Numbered from the stretch's first letter, positions 1 to 5,347 are shown. The stretch: 5,347 nucleotides of DNA from Verrucomicrobiota bacterium (GCA_021160185.1 JAGHDA010000143.1:1-5347); one strand, 5' to 3'. Translations and numbers: made by a program. Notes: a model not told the origin generated them from the letters alone.

Positions 1-7
1 CAGCGGG

Positions 8-25
8 GCGGCGCAAGCCGCTTTT
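8..25 (+). terminator. possible small intrinsic terminator
   Basis: A perfect 5-bp GC stem, GCGGC (8-12) with GCCGC (17-21), closes a GCAA tetraloop of the stable GNRA type and is followed directly by four T residues (22-25). The T run lies on the plus strand, so it would end transcription of a plus-strand gene to the left, converging on the minus-strand gene that ends at 82. The stem and T tract are both short, so this is tentative. I see no gene in the rest of positions 1-81. Confidence 0.35.
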
Positions 26-81
26 CCAGCCTGTCGCGCGGACGTTGCGGGGCGAATCCAGGCGGGCGAAGGGAGGCGCGT

Positions 82-1122
82 TTACAGCCCCAAGCGCGCC
101 GCCACGTCTTCGTAGCGCGGGTCCTCGGCGTAGAGTCTTTCCAGCTCCGTCCGCGCGCGGCGGCGCATGCCCAGGTCCTCGTAGGCCAGGGCGCGCTCGT
201 ACCGGAGGGCGCGCAGGAGCTCTTCGGAGAGGCCCTTCCTGCGGCGCAAGGCGCCCGTCAACACATTCCGCGCTGCCTCCGGCAGGCCCAAGCGCCGCAA
301 GGCCTTGGCCTTGTAAAGCAGCAGCGCGGCGTGGACAGGCGTCTCATTCCCCGCCCCTTCGGCCAAACGGACGACCCGACGGCACACGCCCGGGGCCTGC
401 GGCCGGGCCTCCAGCAGCAGCTCCGCCAGAGAAACCTTCACCACCGGGTCGTCCGGATCCAGCCGGCGCAGCCGCTCCAGCGAAGCGATCGCCGCCTCCC
501 GCCGGCCTTGGCGTTGATAGACCTCAGCCAACGCCAACAGCGCGCCCCGAAGACCCACGCCCGCGTGGGCGACAAGCTCCTCGGTGACGGGCAGGTCCAA
601 GCGCACGCTCAGGCCGTACTTGTTGAAATAGCGTCCCAGCTTTCGAAAATCGGCGACGGCCTTTTCCAGACAGGCCGCGGCTTCATCGAGCCGATCCTGC
701 TTGAGCGCCAGGAATCCGGCCAGATACGCCCCGTCGGCCAGATGGACCGCTTCCCGCAAATGCTCCAGGGCCTTTTCCTCGTCGCCCCGGACCAGCTCCC
801 GGCAGCCGTCCACAAACGCCTCCTCCTCCTTGGGAGTCACAAGCCGTTTGAAGAATCCCAGGGTCAGCCGATCCTCGGGCCGAACTCGGGGCAGCGGCGG
901 CGACGCGGCCGGGGCGCCGCCGCGCCGCCGCGAACGTCCCGACGAGAAGGTCTGCGTGTAAAAGAGGCCTGTGCCCGGCAGACCCAGCGTCGCCCGCCTG
1001 CCCCGAGGGCCGACCGTAAAGCGGGCCCCGCGGCCGCCGAAGGAAAGCGACGCGCCCGATTTGCTCAGGTTCAGCGTCAGTCCCGGCGCGATCCGGATCC
1101 GCCTCCAGAAACGGAAACCCAT
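82..1122 (-). CDS. DUF4236 domain protein with C-terminal TPR-like repeats
   Basis: This is a 346-residue protein of unknown function. Residues 2-56 match the DUF4236 pattern: an MGFRFWRR start, then a glycine-rich beta-type stretch with NLSKSGASLSFGG, a GPRG turn and GLPGTGLFYTQTF. A basic, Ala/Pro-rich linker (about 61-82) follows. The remainder is helical and TPR-like, with units near 103-130, 131-160, 190-224, 262-293 and 305-335; clear examples contain LAEVYQRQGRREAAIASLERL and ALAYEDLGMRRRARTEL. TPR arrays usually bind proteins, so a scaffold role is plausible but inferred. No signal peptide or membrane segment is visible, so it is probably cytoplasmic. The ATG at 1122 is fixed by the conserved DUF4236 N-terminus. 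No Shine-Dalgarno sequence precedes it; a promoter-like element sits immediately upstream. The neighbouring sulfatase is divergent and gives no clear functional clue. The DUF4236 call is strong; the exact repeat boundaries are approximate. Confidence 0.9.
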   Translation of the reverse strand: MGFRFWRRIRIAPGLTLNLSKSGASLSFGGRGARFTVGPRGRRATLGLPGTGLFYTQTFSSGRSRRRGGAPAASPPLPRVRPEDRLTLGFFKRLVTPKEEEAFVDGCRELVRGDEEKALEHLREAVHLADGAYLAGFLALKQDRLDEAAACLEKAVADFRKLGRYFNKYGLSVRLDLPVTEELVAHAGVGLRGALLALAEVYQRQGRREAAIASLERLRRLDPDDPVVKVSLAELLLEARPQAPGVCRRVVRLAEGAGNETPVHAALLLYKAKALRRLGLPEAARNVLTGALRRRKGLSEELLRALRYERALAYEDLGMRRRARTELERLYAEDPRYEDVAARLGL

Positions 1123-1129
1123 GCTGTTT

Positions 1130-1157
1130 TCTTAAGAAGCCGCCCGGGTCCGGTCAA
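1130..1157 (-). promoter_or_regulatory. candidate promoter of the DUF4236-TPR gene
   Basis: On the minus strand TTGACC (1157-1152) resembles a -35 box. After 16 bases comes the AT-rich TTAAGA (1135-1130), a weak -10 match lying within the perfect palindrome TTCTTAAGAA (1129-1138). Only seven bases separate it from the ATG at 1122, so transcription would start almost at the start codon. The -35 match is good and the -10 match poor (three of six), so the call rests partly on position and on the missing Shine-Dalgarno sequence. Confidence 0.35.
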
Positions 1158-1266
1158 GCCCTCCCCCGCATAGCGCCGCCGCAGTCATCCCGGTTTTCGC
1201 TTGGCAGGCGGACGCGCCGGGTGGACGCTGACGGCGTCGGACCGACACAGAAAGGCGGAGCTTGCC
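1158..1266. other. divergent spacer before the sulfatase gene
   Basis: This is the sulfatase-side part of the divergent spacer. It contains two small dyads, GACGC/GCGTC (1224-1238, 5-base loop) and GTCGG-A-CCGAC (1236-1246), which overlap and could form alternative hairpins in a leader RNA or an operator. They are short for GC-rich DNA and may be chance. A GGCGGAG ribosome-binding site (1254-1260) precedes the sulfatase ATG with a 6-base spacer. I could not identify a convincing plus-strand promoter. An in-frame TTG at 1201 would extend the sulfatase by 22 residues but lacks support. Confidence 0.4.
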
Positions 1267-2655
1267 ATGGAAAGAGCGACTGTTTCTCGAAAGATTCTCC
1301 GCATCCTGGCGGGATGCGGCGCGGCGGCGATTGTCTGTTCGGCCGCGCCGGCTTGCCGCGCCGCCGCGGCCGCGGAGCGGCCCAATTTCGTCATCATCCT
1401 GGCCGACGACATGGGCTACGGGGACGCTTCCTGCTACGGGAACCGGCGCTTTGCCACGCCGCACATCGACCGCCTGGCGGCGGAAGGCGCGCGGTTCACC
1501 GATTTCCACTCCAGCGGGCCCGTATGCAGCCCCACGCGGGCGGGTCTGCTCACCGGCCGCTACCAGCAACGAGCGGGCATTGACGGGGTGATCAACGCCG
1601 ATCCGAAGGCAAACCGTCACCACGGTCTTCAACTCTGCGAAGTCACTTTCGCCGAACTGTTGAAGCGCGTCGGCTACGCGACCGCCGTCATAGGCAAGTG
1701 GCACCTGGGCTACGAGCCGCGCTACAACCCGCTCCATCAAGGATTCGACGAGTTCCACGGCTATGTAAGCGGCAACATCGATTACATCAGCCACTACGAC
1801 CGCATGGGGGTGTATGACTGGTGGGACGGCCTGCGAAAGACGGTCGAGCCGGGATACAGCACACATTTGATCACCCGACATGCAATTCAGTTCCTGGAGG
1901 CGCATCGGAACGAGCCTTTCTGCCTCTACATCGCCCACGAGGCCGTGCACTCGCCGTGGCAGGGGCCGAACGACCCGCCGGTGCGCGGGCCCGAGGCGGC
2001 GCCGGGCCGCGCCGTGCGCAGCGCTCAAATCGCCCGGGCGTATCGGGAGATGCTTCAGGAAATGGACAAGGGGGTGGGCGAGGTGATGGCGGCGCTGAAG
2101 CGGCTCGGGCTGGAGAAGAACACGCTGGTATTCTTCTTCTCGGACAACGGAGCCACGCAGCAAGGCTCCAACAGCCCCTTCCGCGGCTTCAAAGGCAGCC
2201 TGTGGGAAGGCGGCCATCGCGTGCCCGCCATCGCCCGCTGGCCGGGCCGGATCAAGCCGGGAAGAATCATCGATCTCCCGGCGATCAGTCTGGACATCGC
2301 GCCGACGCTGATCGAGCTGGCCGGAGCTTCCTTTTCGAAGGATCGCCCGCTGGACGGGCGCAGCCTGGCGCCGCTGCTGCTCAAGAACCGGGCGCAACCC
2401 GAGCGTCGGCTCTTCTGGGCTTTCCGCAACTATCGCGCCATGCGGCAGGGGCAATGGAAGCTTTTGGTCCCGGAGGCCCAGCGCGCAGGGACGGCGAAGC
2501 TCTTCGATCTGAGCCGCGATCCGGGCGAGAAAACCGACCTGGCCGCCAAAGAGCCCGCCCGAGTCCAAGCCATGCTGAAAGCGCTGAAACAGTGGGAGGC
2601 GGACGTGCGATCCGGCGCGACGCCTCAGCCGGCGCGGCCTTCCGCAGGGTCTTGA
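1267..2655 (+). CDS. exported type I sulfatase (arylsulfatase-like)
   Basis: This sulfatase hydrolyses sulfate esters; its substrate cannot be read from the sequence. From the ATG at 1267 the protein has 462 residues. Residues 1-36 look like a signal peptide: a basic start, an Ala-rich hydrophobic core and an Ala-rich cleavage region, implying export. Core motifs appear in order: ILADDMGYGD (metal ligands D47, D48), CSPTRAGLLTG (C87, the residue oxidised to formylglycine, with R91), GKWHLG (K144, H146), HEAVHSP (H224, H228), FFSDNG (D293, N294) and GFKGSLWEGGHRVP (K309). A typical C-terminal subdomain ends with LFDLSRDPGEKTDL near 412-425. Length and motif set indicate an intact enzyme. The Cys-type active site needs a maturation enzyme, formylglycine-generating enzyme or a radical-SAM maturase, and neither is encoded here. 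LAGC (14-17) resembles a lipobox but lies too early and after too short a hydrophobic run to be convincing. The start is chosen for its ribosome-binding site and signal peptide. Multiple sulfatases are typical of planctomycetes. Confidence 0.95.
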   Translation: MERATVSRKILRILAGCGAAAIVCSAAPACRAAAAAERPNFVIILADDMGYGDASCYGNRRFATPHIDRLAAEGARFTDFHSSGPVCSPTRAGLLTGRYQQRAGIDGVINADPKANRHHGLQLCEVTFAELLKRVGYATAVIGKWHLGYEPRYNPLHQGFDEFHGYVSGNIDYISHYDRMGVYDWWDGLRKTVEPGYSTHLITRHAIQFLEAHRNEPFCLYIAHEAVHSPWQGPNDPPVRGPEAAPGRAVRSAQIARAYREMLQEMDKGVGEVMAALKRLGLEKNTLVFFFSDNGATQQGSNSPFRGFKGSLWEGGHRVPAIARWPGRIKPGRIIDLPAISLDIAPTLIELAGASFSKDRPLDGRSLAPLLLKNRAQPERRLFWAFRNYRAMRQGQWKLLVPEAQRAGTAKLFDLSRDPGEKTDLAAKEPARVQAMLKALKQWEADVRSGATPQPARPSAGS

Positions 2656-2664
2656 GGGGGGAGA

Positions 2665-3255
2665 TCAGCCTTCCAAGCCCAGGGCGCGTTGGAGCGCCGC
2701 GCGGCTTTCCTCGAGCACCTTGGCGTGGAGCGAATGGCCGTGGCTGTCCATCGTCACCACGGCGGGAAACCGTTCCACCTCGAATTCCCAGATCGCCTCG
2801 GGCGAGCCGAACTCTTCCAGGAAATAGACGTTGCGGACCTTGCGGATGCGTTCGGCGAGGACCTGGGCCGCGCCGCCGATTGCGTGGAAGTAGACGCAGC
2901 CGTGTTCCCGGCAAGCTTTCAGCGTGCGAGGCCCCATGCCGCCTTTGCCGATCACGCCGCGGAGCCCGAACCGTCGGATGATCTCCGCCTCGTAGGGCTC
3001 TTCCCGGATCGAAGTGGTGGGGCCGGCGGCCACCGCCTTCCACTCGCCGCGCTCGTCCCGGATCACCACCGGCCCGCAGTGGTAGAGGATCATCCCCTCG
3101 AAGGAGACGCCCGGAGGCAGCGCGCCGCCTTGGTGAAAGTATTTGTGCGCCGCGTCCCGCCCCGTAAAGAGCGCGCCGCTGATCTCCACTGCGTCGCCCA
3201 CGCGCAGGGCGCGGATCTGCTCCTCGCTCGCCGGTGTGGTCAATTGATGCGTCAT
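2665..3255 (-). CDS. class I fumarate hydratase, beta subunit
   Basis: This is the 196-residue beta subunit (the C-terminal domain of single-chain class I fumarases). With the alpha subunit it would reversibly hydrate fumarate to L-malate in the cytoplasm. Visible family motifs are TGRDAAHKYF (R33, D34, H37), YHCGPVV (58-64), AAGPTTSIRE (T80, R84), GVIGKGGMG (K104) and FPAVVTMDSHGHSL (D170). T80, R84 and K104 sit at the spacing of the catalytic Thr, Arg and Lys known from class I fumarase structures. A ribosome-binding site, GGAAGGA (3268-3262 on the minus strand), precedes the ATG at 3255 by six bases. The alpha gene lies 52 bases upstream on the same strand, so the two are almost certainly one operon. 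The related L-tartrate dehydratase beta subunit (TtdB) is an alternative not excluded by sequence alone. The stop lies 9 bases from the convergent sulfatase stop, with no terminator between them. Confidence 0.93.
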   Translation of the reverse strand: MTHQLTTPASEEQIRALRVGDAVEISGALFTGRDAAHKYFHQGGALPPGVSFEGMILYHCGPVVIRDERGEWKAVAAGPTTSIREEPYEAEIIRRFGLRGVIGKGGMGPRTLKACREHGCVYFHAIGGAAQVLAERIRKVRNVYFLEEFGSPEAIWEFEVERFPAVVTMDSHGHSLHAKVLEESRAALQRALGLEG

Positions 3256-3261
3256 GCCGTG

Positions 3262-3268
3262 TCCTTCC
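3262..3268 (-). promoter_or_regulatory. ribosome-binding site of the fumarase beta gene
   Basis: On the minus strand GGAAGGA lies six bases before the ATG at 3255. It is a strong Shine-Dalgarno sequence and fixes the start. It contrasts with the upstream alpha gene, which has none, as expected if the beta gene is internal to an operon and needs its own initiation signal. Confidence 0.7.
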
Positions 3269-3307
3269 GATCGTTCTGTGAAATGTTCCCCGCTCCCCGC
3301 CCCGCGA

Positions 3308-4186
3308 TCAGTAAAGCCACCGGACCGCGGCCCCTTCGGCGTTCAGGACAGCTCCTTGCCGCCGGCAGGCCCAACACATGTAGCTGACCGTGACGAAATA
3401 ACTGGCCGGCACGCGGTGCAAGGCGCCGATCTTGACGCCCAGGAGCGTGGTTCGTCCGCCGAAGCCCATCGGTCCGATGCCCAGGCTGTTGCCGGCCTCG
3501 AGGATTTCCCGCTCGAGCCGATCCAGTTCCGGGTTGGGATTCCGATCGTCCAGTTTCCGGAGCAACTGCCGCTTGCTGTGCTCGTAGCCGGTGGCGCGGT
3601 CTCCGCCGACGCAAACGCCCAGCACGCCGGGGCTGCAGCCTTTGCCCTGAGCCTGAAACACCGCGTCCAGGATCACCCGCCGGCAGCCTTCCAGGTCGCG
3701 ATCCGCCTTCAGAGGCCCGTAAGGCAGCGCGTATTGCGTTCCCACGTTTTCGCAGCCGCCGCCTTTGAGGATGAGCCGCACGGTCGCCTCGCCCCCGGAA
3801 TGAAAGTCGTAATGGAACGTGGGGAAGCCCGGACCCACGTTTGTGCCGTCGTTGCGTCCGGTAAGGGGATCCACGCAATTCTGCCGCAGGTATCCCCGGC
3901 GCGTCGCCTCGGTCACCGCCCGACGCGCCGCCTCTTCAAACCCTACACAATCGAAGCCGGCGGGCGCTTCCAGGTAGAAGAGGACGCTCCCGGTGTCCTG
4001 GCAGATCGGCTGGGACTTGCGGCGGGCCATCTCGATGTTCCGCTCGATGATCCGCAGGGCTTCCTCCGCCACCGTTCCCTTCTTCTCGCGCTCCAACGAC
4101 TCGAGCAGGGCTTTCTGGACGTCGTCTGGAATCTCGGTGGAAGTCCGGCGAACCAGCTCCAGCAGCGAAGCTTCCAATTCTCTCAT
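3308..4186 (-). CDS. class I [4Fe-4S] fumarate hydratase, alpha subunit
   Basis: This 292-residue protein is the iron-sulfur subunit of a two-subunit class I fumarase, acting in the cytoplasm in the TCA cycle or its reductive branch. Motifs in order: EIPDDVQKALLESLEREK (18-35), PICQDTGS (C62, D64), RRGYLRQNCVDP (97-107), NVGPGFPTFHY (116-126), LKGGGCENVG (140-149), KGCSPGVLGVCVGGDRATG (C184), LGIGPMGFGGRTTLLGVK (235-252) and SYMCWACRR (C271, C274). The cluster ligands are most likely C62, C184 and C271; C274 is so close that the third assignment needs an alignment. D64 follows the first ligand as in known structures. The ATG at 4186 is the only reasonable start: an in-frame TAA lies upstream at 4210-4208 with no start codon between, and the conserved N-terminus begins at once. 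No Shine-Dalgarno sequence precedes it. Class I enzymes carry an oxygen-sensitive cluster, which suits an anaerobic or low-oxygen life but does not prove it. A TtdA-type tartrate dehydratase is the main alternative. Confidence 0.94.
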   Translation of the reverse strand: MRELEASLLELVRRTSTEIPDDVQKALLESLEREKKGTVAEEALRIIERNIEMARRKSQPICQDTGSVLFYLEAPAGFDCVGFEEAARRAVTEATRRGYLRQNCVDPLTGRNDGTNVGPGFPTFHYDFHSGGEATVRLILKGGGCENVGTQYALPYGPLKADRDLEGCRRVILDAVFQAQGKGCSPGVLGVCVGGDRATGYEHSKRQLLRKLDDRNPNPELDRLEREILEAGNSLGIGPMGFGGRTTLLGVKIGALHRVPASYFVTVSYMCWACRRQGAVLNAEGAAVRWLY

Positions 4187-4194
4187 GCGGCGGC

Positions 4195-4223
4195 AGGATA
4201 AGTTTGGTTAAAGTTTCCGTCAA
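4195..4223 (-). promoter_or_regulatory. probable promoter of the fumarase operon
   Basis: On the minus strand a -35 hexamer TTGACG (4223-4218, five of six consensus bases) is separated by exactly 17 bases from TATCCT (4200-4195, four of six). The spacer is AT-rich compared with its surroundings. Eight bases separate the -10 from the ATG at 4186, so transcription would start two or three bases before the start codon, giving an essentially leaderless mRNA. This agrees with the missing ribosome-binding site. The signal is seen in the sequence; activity and start point are inferred. Confidence 0.55.
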
Positions 4224-4367
4224 GGCGCCCTCTCGATCCGCCCGCTTTCCGGCGACGGCTTGCAGAAACGCCCGCCGTGGAAGGGCTTGCCGGACGCGGG
4301 AGCAAGTGCGGCGCTTCGCCTTCTTCGAATCTCGATTGCCATTCGAGCTGAATACCGGCAAAGTAAG
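4224..4367. other. divergent intergenic region, no gene seen
   Basis: This part of the 231-base spacer between the fumarase operon and the discoidin-type gene has no credible small gene; the reading frames crossing it run on from antisense frames of neighbours. TCGAAT (4325-4330) and ATTCGA (4341-4346) form a 6-bp inverted repeat with a 10-base gap. TTGCCA (4336-4341) could be a plus-strand -35 box, but no good -10 follows at the right distance, so the discoidin-type gene's promoter is not resolved. Confidence 0.4.
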
Positions 4368-4386
4368 TCCGCTCTAATAGAGCGGA
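4368..4386 (+). repeat. perfect inverted repeat before the discoidin-type gene
   Basis: TCCGCTCT (4368-4375) and AGAGCGGA (4379-4386) are exact reverse complements around a 3-base AAT centre, 31 bases upstream of the ATG at 4418. No T tract follows, so it is not an intrinsic terminator. It could be an operator for a dimeric regulator or, if transcribed, a 5'-leader hairpin; in RNA it would probably open to seven pairs with a five-base UAAUA loop. The symmetry is directly visible; its role is inferred. Confidence 0.6.
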
Positions 4387-4406
4387 TAGAGGAGCAACTG
4401 AGAAAC

Positions 4407-4411
4407 AGGAG
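4407..4411 (+). promoter_or_regulatory. ribosome-binding site of the discoidin-type gene
   Basis: AGGAG ends six bases before the ATG at 4418, a near-ideal Shine-Dalgarno sequence that supports this start. A second GGAG (4391-4394), just after the inverted repeat, is too far away to serve this start. Confidence 0.75.
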
Positions 4412-4417
4412 AACGCA

Positions 4418-5110
4418 ATGACGAGGAAACGAACGATTCTGGCAACCTTGTTGGCGATGGGCGTAGCCGCCGGGCTTTCGGCCGGCGAGAAGAAAGCGGC
4501 GAAGGGCAATCTGGCGCCCCTGCCCTTGAAGCTGCCCATCCCCGCCTTCATGGGCACGCCGCCGGACATGGAGCTGGGCCCCCACGTGGAGCCGCCGCGC
4601 GACACGCCGCGTCCGCCGTTCCTGGCCCCGAAAGGCGTGGTCAACCTTGCCTTCAAGAAAAAGGTGACCAGCAGCGACAAATCCCCCATCACCGGCACGC
4701 TCGACATGGTCACCGACGGCAACAAAGAGGCCACTGACGACAGCTTCGTCGAGCTGCACCGCCGGACCCAGTGGGTTCAAATTGATCTGGGCTGCAAGGC
4801 GAAGATCTACGCCGTCCTCATCTGGCATGACCACAGCACCTATCAGGTCTATCACGACGTGATCGTGCAGGTGGCCGACGATCCGGACTTCACCAAGAAC
4901 GTGCGGACGCTTTTCAACAACGACTACGACAACAGCTCGGGATTGGGCATCGGCCGGCAGAAGGAATACTTCGAGAACTATGAGGGCAAACTGATCGACG
5001 CCAAGGGCGTCGAGGCCCGTTACATCCGCTGCTACAGCCGAGGGAGCACTTACAGCGCTCTCAACCGCTACACCGAAGTGGAAGTGTGGGGCAAATGCGT
5101 CGGCAAGTAA
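4418..5110 (+). CDS. exported discoidin-like (F5/8 type C) domain protein
   Basis: This 230-residue protein probably binds carbohydrate or another surface ligand outside the cytoplasm; no catalytic motif is visible. Residues 1-22 form a signal peptide (basic MTRKR, hydrophobic core, cleavage near AGLSAG). A Pro-rich linker (about 31-72) with PPRDTPRPPF follows. Residues 75-226 fit an F5/8 type C beta-sandwich: NLAFKKKVTSSD at its start, MVTDGNKEATDDSFVEL (a typical VTDG ligand or calcium loop), WVQIDLG (119-125), YAVLIWHDHS (131-140), VIVQVADDPDF (148-158) and GVEARYIRCYSRGST to YTEVEVWG at its end. There are three cysteines (126, 205, 227); one disulfide is possible. It is short, with one domain and no enzyme module, unlike large discoidin-containing glycosidases. 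The stop is 14 bases before a glycosyltransferase-like gene on the same strand, suggesting one transcript. The fold call is from motif pattern; function and ligand are unknown. Confidence 0.82.
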   Translation: MTRKRTILATLLAMGVAAGLSAGEKKAAKGNLAPLPLKLPIPAFMGTPPDMELGPHVEPPRDTPRPPFLAPKGVVNLAFKKKVTSSDKSPITGTLDMVTDGNKEATDDSFVELHRRTQWVQIDLGCKAKIYAVLIWHDHSTYQVYHDVIVQVADDPDFTKNVRTLFNNDYDNSSGLGIGRQKEYFENYEGKLIDAKGVEARYIRCYSRGSTYSALNRYTEVEVWGKCVGK

Positions 5111-5124
5111 ACCGCCGCGGTTGA

Positions 5125-5347
5125 ATGAGGCGCTGGATTTTTCCGGCCATTGCAGGGGCAGCCGTGTTGGCGTCGGTCGCGCGGCTGCCCTTCTTGTCGG
5201 AGCGTCCGATGCACACGGACGAAGCGGTCCAGGGCGTCAAGTTCCTCCAGCTCTGGGAACACGGCCAATACCGCTACGATCCCAACGAGTACCACGGGCC
5301 GGCGCTGAACTACCTCACCCTGCCGACGGCCAAGCTCGCCGCCGGAA
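5125..5347 (+). CDS. GT-C membrane glycosyltransferase-like protein (TIGR03663/ArnT type), 5' part
   Basis: The gene runs off the right edge; 74 codons are visible, open to the end. It begins MRRWIFPAIAGAAVLASVARL, a basic start and first membrane helix (about 4-22). SERPMHTDEAVQGVKFL follows: an acidic D32-E33 pair in the first external loop, where GT-C enzymes (ArnT, PMT) carry the catalytic acidic residue. YRYDPNEYHGPALNYLTLP (49-67) closely resembles the YDP..YHGP signature I associate with the TIGR03663 family, described from archaea and some bacteria and related to Agl23. Such proteins are multi-spanning and are expected to move sugar from a lipid donor to an acceptor across the membrane; that role is inferred here. 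The upstream ribosome-binding signal is weak, which fits a gene translated behind the discoidin-type gene ending 14 bases earlier. The ATG at 5125 is the only start visible that yields the membrane helix. Confidence 0.75.
   Translation, partial: MRRWIFPAIAGAAVLASVARLPFLSERPMHTDEAVQGVKFLQLWEHGQYRYDPNEYHGPALNYLTLPTAKLAAG

Noticed and set aside
45..587. 180-codon plus-strand open frame antisense to the DUF4236-TPR gene
   Set aside because: Pro/Arg/Ala-rich shadow typical of high-GC DNA; the minus strand carries the recognisable domain.
1306..1317. LAGC lipobox in the sulfatase N-terminus
   Set aside because: It lies at residues 14-17, after a hydrophobic run of only about five residues interrupted by Arg; the main hydrophobic segment lies after it, which fits an ordinary signal peptide better.
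1132..2568. 478-codon open frame antisense to the sulfatase
   Set aside because: It mirrors the sulfatase codons in GC-rich DNA; its translation is rich in Arg, Ala and Pro with no recognisable motif, whereas the sense strand encodes every sulfatase motif.
1821..2981. 386-codon plus-strand open frame crossing the sulfatase end and fumarase beta gene
   Set aside because: Out of frame with the sulfatase and antisense to the fumarase beta gene; low-complexity Arg/Gly/Ala/Pro translation and no domain signature.
3254..4201. 315-codon plus-strand open frame antisense to the fumarase alpha gene
   Set aside because: The opposite strand has all class I fumarase motifs; this frame has none.
4319..4336. 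TTCGAATC resembling a tRNA T-loop
   Set aside because: The flanking bases do not form a T-stem, and no acceptor stem or anticodon arm can be built around it.
4220..4855. 211-codon minus-strand open frame over the divergent spacer and the discoidin-type gene
   Set aside because: Antisense to a gene with a ribosome-binding site, signal peptide and F5/8 C motifs; no features of its own.
1..5347. CRISPR array, insertion sequence or other mobile element
   Set aside because: No regularly spaced direct repeats, transposase-like frames, terminal inverted repeats or target duplications were seen on either strand.

Overview
The window is GC-rich, bacterial-looking DNA with five complete protein-coding genes and one gene cut off by the right edge. 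An exported formylglycine-type sulfatase, an exported discoidin-type (F5/8 C) protein, a DUF4236 protein and a TIGR03663-like membrane glycosyltransferase together suggest the PVC group, most likely a planctomycete. That assignment is inference from gene content; no rRNA or other phylogenetic marker is present.

Layout. Positions 1-81 hold no convincing gene, only a small possible terminator for a gene to the left. A minus-strand gene (82-1122) encodes an N-terminal DUF4236 domain joined to a TPR-like helical repeat region. Across a 144-base divergent spacer, the plus-strand sulfatase (1267-2655) has a signal peptide and every core sulfatase motif. It converges, with a 9-base gap, on a two-gene minus-strand operon for a class I iron-sulfur fumarase: alpha subunit 3308-4186 transcribed first, then beta subunit 2665-3255. 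A 231-base divergent spacer follows. It holds a probable fumarase promoter on the minus strand and, on the plus strand, a perfect 8-bp inverted repeat just before the discoidin-type gene (4418-5110). Fourteen bases later begins a GT-C/ArnT-like membrane protein of which 74 codons are visible (5125 to the edge).

How the genes work together. The two fumarase genes form one enzyme for reversible fumarate/malate interconversion in the TCA cycle. The sulfatase and the discoidin-type protein both look exported and could act on sulfated or other cell-surface and environmental glycans, but they are not in one operon and no direct link is visible. The discoidin-type gene and the glycosyltransferase-like gene are probably co-transcribed. 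I found no CRISPR array, mobile element, tRNA, rRNA or convincing new multi-gene system. The points most worth checking are two minus-strand promoters placed so close to their start codons that the mRNAs would be leaderless, the inverted repeat at 4368-4386, and the DUF4236-TPR fusion.
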